Assembly (NCBI GenBank): GCA_023412435.1
Contig: JAEYNS010000232.1
Location: 1 to 12,634, forward strand
DNA: 12,634 nucleotides
DNA from: Actinomycetes bacterium
Lineage (GTDB): Bacteria > Actinomycetota > Actinomycetes > Propionibacteriales > Propionibacteriaceae
Reading direction: 5' to 3'
The position numbers were made by a program, and so were the translations under genes. Below the pieces are notes generated by a model. That model did not search any database. It was given only the letters and a program-made list of their open reading frames with translations, and was not told the DNA's origin. This document shows, in pieces, positions 6,584 to 12,634 of the stretch. Position 1 is the first letter of the stretch, and each line of letters begins with the position of its first letter.

Positions 6584-6667
6584 ATGCTCTCAGCAGCAGG
6601 ACCCGCGGGCCCGCACCAGGCCCCAGCACCCCCGGCTGACCACACACGTGGGGCCGGACCGTGGTGA
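6584..6667 (+). CDS. Possible 27-aa leader peptide or antitoxin ORF overlapping phoH2
   Basis: ATG 6584 opens a 27-codon frame ending at TGA 6665-6667. The TGA overlaps the in-frame phoH2 GTG at 6664 by four bases (GTGA), the usual sign of translational coupling. The predicted peptide is Ala/Pro/Gly-rich (begins MLSAAGPAG, ends RGAGPW) and resembles nothing I recognise. The nearest SD-like GGGAGG is 20 nt upstream, too far for this ATG and better placed for ATG 6574, which gives a different 21-codon ORF. Mycobacterial phoH2 has a reported small upstream antitoxin gene (phoAT), so position alone makes this worth noting, but chance is a real alternative in such GC-rich DNA. Confidence 0.2.
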   Translation: MLSAAGPAGPHQAPAPPADHTRGAGPW

Positions 6668-8037
6668 CGTGCGGCCCCGGGAATCAGGATCACGTGCCGC
6701 GCTCATCCACCCGCACCGCCTTCATCGGCTCCCCAGCGATCGCCACCGGCCTGAAGACCTTCGTCCTCGACACCTCGGTCCTGCTCAGCGACCCCGGCGC
6801 GCTGCGGAACTTCGCCGAGCACGCGGTCGTGATCCCGATCGTGGTGATCACCGAGCTCGAGGCGAAGCGCCACCATCCCGAACTGGGCTACTTCGCGCGG
6901 GCTGCCCTGCGCTTCCTCGACGACCTGCGGGTGCGCTACGGAAAGCTCGATTCGCCGGTACCGGTCAACGAGGTGGAGGGGACGCTGCGGGTCGAGCTCA
7001 ACCACGCCGACCCCGAGGTGCTTCCACCCGGCTTCCGGCTGGGCGACAACGACTCCCGGATCCTCGCCGTCGCGCTGAACTACCGCGCCGAGGGCAACGA
7101 CGTCGTCCTGGTCAGCAAGGACGTGCCGATGCGGGTGAAGGCCTCGGCTGTCGGCCTGGCCGCCGAGGAGTACCTGCACGAGCTCGCCCACGACTCCGGC
7201 TGGACCGGGATGACGGAGGTGGACGTGGAGGCGTCCACCATCGACACGCTGTACGCCGACGGCTCCGCGATCGTGCCGCAGACCCTTGACCTGCCGGTGC
7301 ACACCGGTGTCGTGCTGCACGGCTCGACCTCGTCGGCGCTGGGACGGGTGCTCGCCAACGGTTCGGTGCGCCTGATCCGCGGCGACCGCGAGGCGTTCGG
7401 CATCCACGGCCGCTCCGCCGAGCAGCGGGTCGCGCTCGACCTGCTGCTCGACAACGAGGTGGGCATCGTCTCCCTGGGCGGCCGGGCAGGGACGGGCAAG
7501 TCGGCCCTGGCGCTGTGCGCCGGCCTTGAGGCGGTGCTGGAGCGGCAACTGCACGAGAAGGTCATCGTCTTCCGTCCGCTCTACCCCGTCGGCGGCCAGG
7601 AACTCGGCTACCTGCCGGGTTCGGAGGGCGAGAAGATGTCGGCGTTGGCTCAGGCGGTGTTCGACACTCTCGGCTCGGTGACCAGCAGGAACGTCATCGA
7701 GGAGGTGCTGGCCCGGGGCATGCTCGAGGTGGTGCCGCTGACCCACATCAGGGGCCGCTCCCTGCACGACGCCTTCGTGATCGTGGACGAGGCCCAGTCG
7801 CTGGAGCGCAACGTGCTCCTCACCGTGCTGAGCCGGATCGGCCAGAACTCCCGCGTGGTACTCACCCACGACGTCGCCCAGCGCGACAACCTGCGGGTGG
7901 GACGGCACGACGGGGTGGTCGCGGTTGTCGAGAAGCTGAAGGGCCACCCGCTGTTCGCCCACGTCACGCTGACCCGCTCGGAGCGCTCTCCGATCGCCGA
8001 GGTGGTGACCGACCTGCTGGCCGACATCGCGCTGTGA
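6661..8037 (+). CDS. phoH2: PhoH family protein: PIN ribonuclease domain fused to PhoH ATPase (VapC-PhoH2)
   Basis: This protein of up to 458 residues is a fusion of two domains. Numbering from GTG 6661, the PIN (VapC-like) ribonuclease domain spans about 32-160 with its acidic metal site intact: Asp37 in FVLDTSVLL, Glu65 in ITELEAKR, Asp129/Asp131 in LGDNDSR and Asp154 in SKDVPMR. The PhoH P-loop domain follows after a linker, with Walker A GRAGTGKS (Lys280) and Walker B FVIVDEAQ (Asp376/Glu377). Mycobacterial PhoH2 is reported as a sequence-specific RNA helicase and ribonuclease; the same activity is likely here, in the cytoplasm. The start is uncertain: GTG 6661 has GGGG 7 nt upstream, GTG 6664 would couple to the small ORF, and GTG 6694 has CAGGA close by. 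All precede the PIN domain. Its stop is one base from the convergent MFS stop. Confidence 0.92.
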   Translation: MVTCGPGNQDHVPRSSTRTAFIGSPAIATGLKTFVLDTSVLLSDPGALRNFAEHAVVIPIVVITELEAKRHHPELGYFARAALRFLDDLRVRYGKLDSPVPVNEVEGTLRVELNHADPEVLPPGFRLGDNDSRILAVALNYRAEGNDVVLVSKDVPMRVKASAVGLAAEEYLHELAHDSGWTGMTEVDVEASTIDTLYADGSAIVPQTLDLPVHTGVVLHGSTSSALGRVLANGSVRLIRGDREAFGIHGRSAEQRVALDLLLDNEVGIVSLGGRAGTGKSALALCAGLEAVLERQLHEKVIVFRPLYPVGGQELGYLPGSEGEKMSALAQAVFDTLGSVTSRNVIEEVLARGMLEVVPLTHIRGRSLHDAFVIVDEAQSLERNVLLTVLSRIGQNSRVVLTHDVAQRDNLRVGRHDGVVAVVEKLKGHPLFAHVTLTRSERSPIAEVVTDLLADIAL

Positions 8038-8038
8038 G

Positions 8039-9304
8039 TCAGCCGCGTCCGGCAAGGACGGGGACGGGCAGCGCCGGACGGCGTCCGGCCAGAGTGTGGA
8101 GCCCGAGCCAGGCGAGCCCTGCGGCGGCGACGCACAGCACCCCGACCAGGGCGAGCACGGCGTCCCAGCCCCAGGCGTCGAAGCACACCCCGGCGAGCCA
8201 GCCGAAGCCCGCCGTGCCGCCCAGCCAGGCCAGCTGGTAGAGCGCGGTCGCCTGCGCCCTGCCGAGCCGGGCGCGCTGACCGGTGAGTCCGCTGGCGACG
8301 GGGTGTGCGGTGAAGCAGCCGACCGTGAACACGATCAGCCCCGCCAGCGTGGCGGCCAGCCGGTCTGAGGCGAGCAGCCCGACGCCCATCAGCTGGATGG
8401 TGATGCCGACGAGGATCACCCGCAGGTGGCCCCAGCGCTGCGCGAGGACGCCACCGCAGCGGCTGGCCAGGGTGCCGGCGAGGTAGGCGAGGAAGACCAG
8501 GCTCGCCCAGGTGGCAGGCAACCCGAAGGGCTCGGCGATCAGCCGGTAGCCCAGGAGGTTGTAGACCGCGCCGAAGGCTCCCATCAGCAGCAGACCCTGG
8601 GCGTACAGGCCCAGCATCACAGGGTCCCTGAGCTGGAAGAGGATCCTGGTGCGCAGCGGGTACTGGTCGCGGCTGCCGGGGACGAAGCCGCGGGGCGGGG
8701 GTGTCGCCAGCCAGAAGACTGCCGCCATCGCGACCGCGATCAGTGCGACCAGCACGAAGCCGGCCCGCCAGCCCCAGGCTGCCGCGCCCAGTCCGGCGAC
8801 CAGCCGTCCGACGATGCCCCCGACGGTGTTCCCGGCGACGAAGATGCCGGCGGCGACCGAGACCCGCCCTGTTGCCAGCTCCTCGGCGAGGTAGGCCATC
8901 GCCACCCCGGGGACGGCACCCAGCGCGAGCCCGAGCAGGGCGCGCAGCAGGATGAGCTGCCACAGTCCGCCCGCCAGCCCGACGCCGAGCGCTGCGAGCA
9001 GCGCGGCCGCAAGGGAGATCCGCATCGCCTGGACGCGTCCGATCCGGTCGGCCAGCACCGCCCAGCCCAGCACGGACGCCGCCAGTCCCACGGTGGTCGC
9101 AGACACGGTCAGCGCCGCGGTCGCCGTGGTGGTTCCGAACGCGCGGCTGATCACGGGAAGGGCTGCCTGGGCGTCGAAGACCAGCGCGAAGGTGGCGAAC
9201 CCGGCCGCGAACAGGCCCACCGCGATCCGCAGGTACTCCCGATCGCCCGGTGCCCAGCCGAGCCATCCCGGGTGGTGCCCCTGCCCGGGCGGTGTCTCAG
9301 CCAC
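8039..9304 (-). CDS. MFS transporter (YnfM-like, drug/proton antiporter type)
   Basis: This 421-residue transporter has 12 predicted membrane segments and the MFS loop signature VLADRIGRVQAMR between segments 2 and 3. The opening YLRIAVGLFAAGFATFAL and the second-half stretches LLLMGAFGAVYNLLGYRL and GCFTAHPVASG match E. coli YnfM as I remember it, so the subgroup call is fairly good; the substrate is not known. I chose GTG 9304 because it overlaps the end of the aldehyde dehydrogenase gene by 8 nt and starts about 20 residues before the first membrane segment. An upstream ATG at 9403 would add a poorly supported 33-residue extension inside the neighbouring gene. Being last in the lat-pcd unit and translationally coupled, it may move lysine, aminoadipate or a derived product; this is inference from context. 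Confidence 0.92.
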   Translation of the reverse strand: MAETPPGQGHHPGWLGWAPGDREYLRIAVGLFAAGFATFALVFDAQAALPVISRAFGTTTATAALTVSATTVGLAASVLGWAVLADRIGRVQAMRISLAAALLAALGVGLAGGLWQLILLRALLGLALGAVPGVAMAYLAEELATGRVSVAAGIFVAGNTVGGIVGRLVAGLGAAAWGWRAGFVLVALIAVAMAAVFWLATPPPRGFVPGSRDQYPLRTRILFQLRDPVMLGLYAQGLLLMGAFGAVYNLLGYRLIAEPFGLPATWASLVFLAYLAGTLASRCGGVLAQRWGHLRVILVGITIQLMGVGLLASDRLAATLAGLIVFTVGCFTAHPVASGLTGQRARLGRAQATALYQLAWLGGTAGFGWLAGVCFDAWGWDAVLALVGVLCVAAAGLAWLGLHTLAGRRPALPVPVLAGRG

Positions 9305-10820
9305 CGAAGTTGACGCCCTGGGCGAGCGGCAGCTCCGAGGAGTAGTTGATGGTGTTCGTCGCCATGCGCATGTAGGCGTGCCAGGAGTCCGAGCCGGACT
9401 CACGTCCGCCGCCGGTCTCCTTCTCGCCGCCGAAGGCGCCGCCGATCTCGGCGCCCGAGGTGCCGATGTTGACGTTCGCGATGCCGGTGTCGGCCCCCGC
9501 GGCCGAGGTGAACCGCTCGGCCTCGGCCTGGTCGCGGGTGAAGACCGCCGCCGAGAGTCCCTGGGTGACCCCGTTGTTCAGCGCTATCGCCTCGTCGAAG
9601 TCGTCGTAGGTCAGCACGTACAGGATCGGGGCGAAGGTCTCCTCACACACGACGCCCGACTGTCCCGGCATGGCGATCAGGGTGGGCTCGGCGAAGGTGG
9701 CGTCCGAGCCGTCCACCGCAGCCAGCCGGCCGCCCGCGAGGACGGTCCCGCCCTGGGCCTTCGCCTGCTCGACGGCGGCGAGGAACTTCTCCCCGGCGGT
9801 GGCGTTGAGCAGCGGCCCCACCAGCGTGGCCGGGTCGAACGGGCTGCCGATCGGAAGGGACGCGTAGGCCCGCTCGATCCGTCCGGTGACCTCCTCGGCG
9901 ATGCTGGTGTGCACGATCAGGCGGCGCAGCGTGGTGCAGCGCTGGCCCGCCGTCCCGGCGGCGGAGAAGACAATGCCGCGGATCGCCAGGTCGAGCGGCG
10001 CGGACGGGGTCACGATCGCCGCGTTGTTCCCGCCGAGTTCCAGCAGGCTGCGGCCGAACCGGGCCGCCACGCGTGGCGCCACCGCCCGTCCCATCCGCAC
10101 CGATCCGGTGGCGCTGAGCAGCGCCACCCGCGGGTCGTCGACGAGCGCCTCGCCGACGGTGGCCCCGCCGAGCACCACCTGGCTGAGCGCCGGCGGGTGG
10201 CCCTGCTCGGCGATCGCCCGCTGCAGCAGCGCGTTCGCCGCCAGAGCGCTCAGCGACGCGGACTCCGACGGCTTCCACACCACCGGGTCGCCGCAGACGA
10301 GAGCGAGGGCGGTATTCCACGACCAGACCGCGACCGGGAAGTTGAAGGCCGAGATGATGCCGACCACACCGAGCGGGTGCCAGGTCTCTGCGACGCGGTG
10401 ACCGGGCCGCTCGCTGGCGATCGTCTTGCCCCACAGCTGCCGGGAGAGGCCGACCGCGTAATCGCAGATGTCGATCATCTCCTGCACTTCGCCGAGCGCC
10501 TCGGAGGTGATCTTGCCCGCCTCCAGGGTGACGAGGTCGGCCAGGGCAGCCTTGTGCTCGCGCAGCAGCTCGCCGAACCGGCGGACCAGCTGCCCGCGGA
10601 CCGGGGCGGGCACCTCACGCCAGCTGCGGAACGCGTCCTGGGCCGCGGCCACGGCCTGGCCGACCTGCGCCGGAGTGCTGGCGGCGAGGTGGAACAGCGG
10701 CTCGGCGGCGAGCGCGGTCGGCGCGGGCAGGTCGCCGGGCACGAGCTCGACGCCCAGCTCGTCCAGCCGGGCCCCGGCCAGGTCGCGGAGGTCGTCCGGC
10801 CTGAGGCGGACGGTGGTCAT
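9297..10820 (-). CDS. pcd: L-aminoadipate-semialdehyde / piperideine-6-carboxylate dehydrogenase (ALDH7-like)
   Basis: This 507-residue NAD(P)-dependent aldehyde dehydrogenase has a complete active site: Asn160 in SAFNFPVAVW (oxyanion hole), Lys183 in VWKPSES (cofactor), Glu261 in LELGGNN (general base), and nucleophile Cys295 in GTAGQRCTT. LELGGNNAAIV and the C-terminal GAFGGEKETGGGRESGSDSW are typical of the antiquitin/ALDH7 group that oxidises alpha-aminoadipate semialdehyde. With lat 12 nt upstream this fits the second step of lysine epsilon-transamination: piperideine-6-carboxylate, in equilibrium with the semialdehyde, goes to L-alpha-aminoadipate. The ATG at 10820 has the SD GAGGAG (10832-10827) 6 nt upstream. 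The last codons overlap the MFS start. In a beta-lactam producer this enzyme would feed cephamycin synthesis, but no such genes are visible here, so lysine catabolism is likelier. Confidence 0.93.
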   Translation of the reverse strand: MTTVRLRPDDLRDLAGARLDELGVELVPGDLPAPTALAAEPLFHLAASTPAQVGQAVAAAQDAFRSWREVPAPVRGQLVRRFGELLREHKAALADLVTLEAGKITSEALGEVQEMIDICDYAVGLSRQLWGKTIASERPGHRVAETWHPLGVVGIISAFNFPVAVWSWNTALALVCGDPVVWKPSESASLSALAANALLQRAIAEQGHPPALSQVVLGGATVGEALVDDPRVALLSATGSVRMGRAVAPRVAARFGRSLLELGGNNAAIVTPSAPLDLAIRGIVFSAAGTAGQRCTTLRRLIVHTSIAEEVTGRIERAYASLPIGSPFDPATLVGPLLNATAGEKFLAAVEQAKAQGGTVLAGGRLAAVDGSDATFAEPTLIAMPGQSGVVCEETFAPILYVLTYDDFDEAIALNNGVTQGLSAAVFTRDQAEAERFTSAAGADTGIANVNIGTSGAEIGGAFGGEKETGGGRESGSDSWHAYMRMATNTINYSSELPLAQGVNFGG

Positions 10821-10832
10821 GGGGAGCTCCTC

Positions 10833-12173
10833 TCAGGAGGCGCGCGCAGGGGTCAGCGCGGTCAGCGTCTCATCGATCACGGCCAGTCCGCGACTCAGGT
10901 CGTCGACGGAGATGGTGAGCGAGGTGCGGAACCTGATGCTGCGCTCCCCGCAACCGAGGATCAGGATGCGGCGCGCGGCCAGCTCGGCGAGCAGGGCGTC
11001 CCGGGTGGCGGTGTCGGGCAGGCTGAAGGCACACAGCAAGCCGCGGCCGCGCGGGTTGCTCACCAGCGGCTGCCGCTCGGCCAGCGCCTGCAGTTCGCCC
11101 AGCAGCCACCCGCCGACCTCGGCGGCGCGCTCGGTCAGGCGCTCCGACTCGATGATCTCGAGGGTGTGCCGCGCCCGCACCATGTCGGTCAGGTTGCCGC
11201 CCCAGGTGGAGTTGATCCGGGAGCTCACCGCGAACACGTTGTCCTCGATCTCGTCCACCTTGCCGCCGGCCATCACGCCGCAGACCTGGGTCTTCTTGCC
11301 GAAGGCCACCATGTCGGGCTCGAGGCCGAGCTGCTGGTAGGCCCAGGCGGTGCCGCTCATGCCGACCCCGGTCTGCACCTCGTCGAGGATGAACAGCGCG
11401 TCGTTGCGGTGGACGAGCTCCTGCATCGCCTGCAGGAACTCCGGACGGAAGTGGTGGTCGCCGCCCTCGCTCTGGATCGGCTCGGCGATGAACGCCGCGA
11501 TGTCCGGTCCGTGGACCTCGAAGGCCCGCCGGGCCTCGGCCAGGGCCTGCGCCTCGAGCTCCGCGACCGGGCGGGGGCGTCCGGACCTGTCGGTGCCCAG
11601 GTAGGGCGAGGTGATCCGCGGCCAGTCGAACTTCGGGAACCGGGCGGTCTTGGTGGGGTCGGTGTTCGTCAGCGACATGGTGTAGCCGGTCCGGCCGTGG
11701 AAGGCGTGCCGCAGGTGGATCACCTTGGTGCCCAGGTCAGGGGACAGGCCGCGGGACTCGTTGAGTCGGCTCTTGTAGTCGAACGCGGCCTTGAGCGCGT
11801 TCTCCACCGCGAGACCGCCACCCTCGATGAAGAACAGGTGGGGCAGCCGGGGGTCGCCGAGCACCCGCCGGAAGGTCTCGATGAACTCGGCCATCGCGAC
11901 GGTGTACATGTCGGAGTTGCTCGGTTTGTGGACGGCCACGCGTCCCAGCTCGGCCAGGACTGCGGGCTCGGTCATCCGGGGGTGGTTCATGCCCAGGGCG
12001 TTGGAGCCGAAGAAGCCGAACAGGTCGAGGTAGCGCTCGCCGGTCACCTGGTCGACCAGGTTGCTGCCCGAGGACGCCTCCAGGTCGAGCACGATCGGGA
12101 ACCCGTCGACCAGGATCGAGCGACTGAGGGCCCCGTGAACGTCAGCGGGTGACAGTGAAGCGGATCGGTCCAT
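10833..12173 (-). CDS. lat: L-lysine 6-transaminase (lysine epsilon-aminotransferase)
   Basis: This 446-residue class III PLP aminotransferase transfers the epsilon-amino group of L-lysine to 2-oxoglutarate, giving glutamate and the semialdehyde that cyclises to piperideine-6-carboxylate. Motifs are those of Lat: NKPSNSD-like HKPSNSD near 82-88, FFIEGGGLAVENALKAAF (114-131), FHGRTGYT with substrate-contact Arg161, EPIQSEGGD with Glu236, FILDEVQTG with PLP-binding Asp264, and FGKKTQVCG with the Schiff-base lysine in the 293-294 pair (293 by alignment with my memory of M. tuberculosis Lat Lys300). It also has NSTWGGNLTDM (321-331) and a C-terminal RFR with Arg416. No SD precedes the ATG; a -10-like TAGACT ends 6 nt before it, so the gene is probably leaderless. 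It is first of lat-pcd-MFS and follows an lrp-type gene, as in M. tuberculosis (Rv3291c-Rv3290c). Confidence 0.96.
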   Translation of the reverse strand: MDRSASLSPADVHGALSRSILVDGFPIVLDLEASSGSNLVDQVTGERYLDLFGFFGSNALGMNHPRMTEPAVLAELGRVAVHKPSNSDMYTVAMAEFIETFRRVLGDPRLPHLFFIEGGGLAVENALKAAFDYKSRLNESRGLSPDLGTKVIHLRHAFHGRTGYTMSLTNTDPTKTARFPKFDWPRITSPYLGTDRSGRPRPVAELEAQALAEARRAFEVHGPDIAAFIAEPIQSEGGDHHFRPEFLQAMQELVHRNDALFILDEVQTGVGMSGTAWAYQQLGLEPDMVAFGKKTQVCGVMAGGKVDEIEDNVFAVSSRINSTWGGNLTDMVRARHTLEIIESERLTERAAEVGGWLLGELQALAERQPLVSNPRGRGLLCAFSLPDTATRDALLAELAARRILILGCGERSIRFRTSLTISVDDLSRGLAVIDETLTALTPARAS

Positions 12174-12232
12174 CCGGGCAGTCTAGCCGGAAGAATTCCG
12201 CGCTCCGACCGTGGACTGCGGCAGAATTCCGG
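12174..12232 (-). promoter_or_regulatory. lat promoter (leaderless) with two Lrp-type operator-like repeats
   Basis: On the - strand TAGACT (12185-12180) fits a TAnnnT -10 and is followed by exactly 6 nt and the lat ATG. Upstream on the + strand lie CGGAAGAATTCCG (12188-12200), a 5-3-5 inverted repeat, and CGGCAGAATTCCG (12219-12231), identical in 12 of 13 bases. The centres are exactly 31 bp apart, about three helical turns. The nearer copy abuts the -10 and the -35 is poor, so regulator binding should matter. The neighbouring Lrp/AsnC protein is the obvious candidate. Confidence 0.6.
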
Positions 12233-12254
12233 TAGTCGTGCACCCCACGGGAGC

Positions 12255-12634
12255 CTAGAGCTCGGGCAGCAGAGGTGGGCGGTTCTCGAAGAAGGTCTGC
12301 AGCACGACGGTCGTGCGGGTGTTGACGTTGGCTGCGAGCCGGACCTCACGGATCAGCTCCTCGAGGCGCTGCGGGGTGGCGACCCGCGCCATGAGCAAGT
12401 AGGCGGCGTCGCCGGCCACCGAGTGGCAGGCGGCGATCTCCGGGAGGTGCACCAGCTGCTCGGGGATGGTGTCCACGGCGCCGGGGTCGAGCGGGGAGAC
12501 CTCGATGAAGGCGGCCAGCGGGACACCGACGGCCTCGTGGTCGACCTGGGCGCGGTAGCCGGTGATGACGCCCCGCTCCTCGAGCCGACGGACCCGGGTC
12601 TGCACGGCCGAGGTGGACAACCCGGTCGCGGGGC
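12255..12634 (-). CDS. Lrp/AsnC family transcriptional regulator, 5'-truncated by window edge
   Basis: About 125 residues are visible and the frame stays open to the window edge, so roughly 25-30 N-terminal residues are missing from a family of about 150. The visible part starts in the helix-turn-helix: ATGLSTSAVQTRVRRLEERGVITGYRA is the recognition helix and hinge. It is followed by the alpha/beta RAM effector domain (VPLAAFIEV ... AYLLMARV ... LEELIREVR ... TTVVL). A TTG at 12620 lies inside the helix-turn-helix and is not the start. Lrp proteins form octamers or dimers and respond to amino acids. Its position 81 bp upstream of lat, in the same direction, matches the lrpA-lat pair of mycobacteria, where LrpA is known to regulate lat. 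Control of the lat-pcd-MFS unit in response to lysine is the likely role, by inference. Confidence 0.93.
   Translation of the reverse strand, partial: PATGLSTSAVQTRVRRLEERGVITGYRAQVDHEAVGVPLAAFIEVSPLDPGAVDTIPEQLVHLPEIAACHSVAGDAAYLLMARVATPQRLEELIREVRLAANVNTRTTVVLQTFFENRPPLLPEL

Larger units (their letters stand above)
6354..6660. other. Intergenic region between the cis-prenyltransferase gene and phoH2
   Basis: No convincing gene of normal size lies in these 307 bases. In order they hold a long palindrome (6366-6401), a 21-bp tandem repeat (6419-6460), a perfect 10-bp palindrome GGTCGCGACC (6511-6520) directly abutting TAGTCT (6521-6526, a possible TAnnnT -10 box), an SD-like GGGAGG (6558-6563) placed 10 nt before ATG 6574 (a 21-codon ORF), and a second ATG at 6584 whose 27-codon ORF runs into the phoH2 start. 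The layout suggests a terminator for the upstream gene followed by a phoH2 promoter and a leader of about 130 nt. Confidence 0.5.

Noticed and set aside
6703..8055. A 450-codon open frame on the - strand opposite phoH2
   Set aside because: It mirrors phoH2 codons, shows no domain and overlaps the MFS end; the + strand PIN-PhoH protein explains the region.
9305..9403. MFS start at ATG 9403
   Set aside because: It would lie within pcd and add 33 residues without membrane or family similarity; GTG 9304 with 8-nt overlap is more reasonable.
8952..12152. An open frame of 1,066 codons on the + strand opposite the MFS, pcd and lat genes
   Set aside because: Its translation is low-complexity (Gly/Arg/Glu/Gln/His-rich) with no recognisable domain, whereas the opposite strand encodes three clear enzymes/transporters with intact motifs. 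Long antisense frames are expected in GC-rich DNA with strong third-position bias.
12618..12620. TTG 12620 as start of the Lrp-type gene
   Set aside because: The frame stays open beyond it and this codon is the Leu within the helix-turn-helix, so the true start is outside the window.

Overview
The window is gene-dense, very GC-rich DNA (about 70% by eye) with GTG starts, short intergenic gaps, overlapping stop/start codons and several SD-less genes. This points to a high-GC actinomycete. A propionibacterial/mycobacterial-type lineage fits best, but the exact taxon cannot be fixed from the sequence alone.

Left part (1-6353). The 3' two-thirds of a thioredoxin-domain/DUF255 (YyaL, SPATA20-like) gene runs into the left edge on the + strand. 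It converges on a hemolysin III/PAQR membrane protein gene on the - strand, and a duplicated-arm hairpin lies between the two stops. Next comes a - strand pair, a VOC-fold protein and an HxlR-type regulator with a C-terminal ligand-binding-like extension. This pair is divergent from a + strand ABC-2 exporter pair (ATPase and permease, overlapping by ATGA). A cis-prenyltransferase gene follows 10 bp after the permease.

Middle (6354-8037). A 307-bp non-coding stretch holds a long palindrome, a 21-bp tandem repeat and a possible very small ORF. It leads into a VapC-PhoH2-type gene, a PIN ribonuclease domain fused to a PhoH ATPase/helicase domain. From memory, the set DUF255 protein / hemolysin III / Z-isoprenyl diphosphate synthase / phoH2 recalls the M. 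tuberculosis Rv1084-Rv1085c-Rv1086...Rv1095 neighbourhood. If so, the VOC-HxlR-ABC block looks like an insertion into an older conserved order.

Right part (8039-12634). A - strand lysine-catabolism unit reads right to left: a partial Lrp/AsnC regulator, lysine 6-aminotransferase (lat), an aldehyde dehydrogenase of the aminoadipate-semialdehyde/piperideine-6-carboxylate type (pcd), and an MFS transporter overlapping pcd by 8 nt. Lat and Pcd together would convert L-lysine to L-alpha-aminoadipate. The 81-bp gap between lrp and lat carries two near-identical 13-bp operator-like repeats exactly 31 bp apart and an apparent leaderless promoter.

No mobile element, CRISPR array, tRNA or rRNA was seen. 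No clearly new multi-gene system is evident. The most interesting signals are regulatory: three apparent leaderless promoters (in one the -10 is built from the previous gene's stop codon), operator-like repeats at three promoters, the unusual hairpins, and the phoH2 leader.
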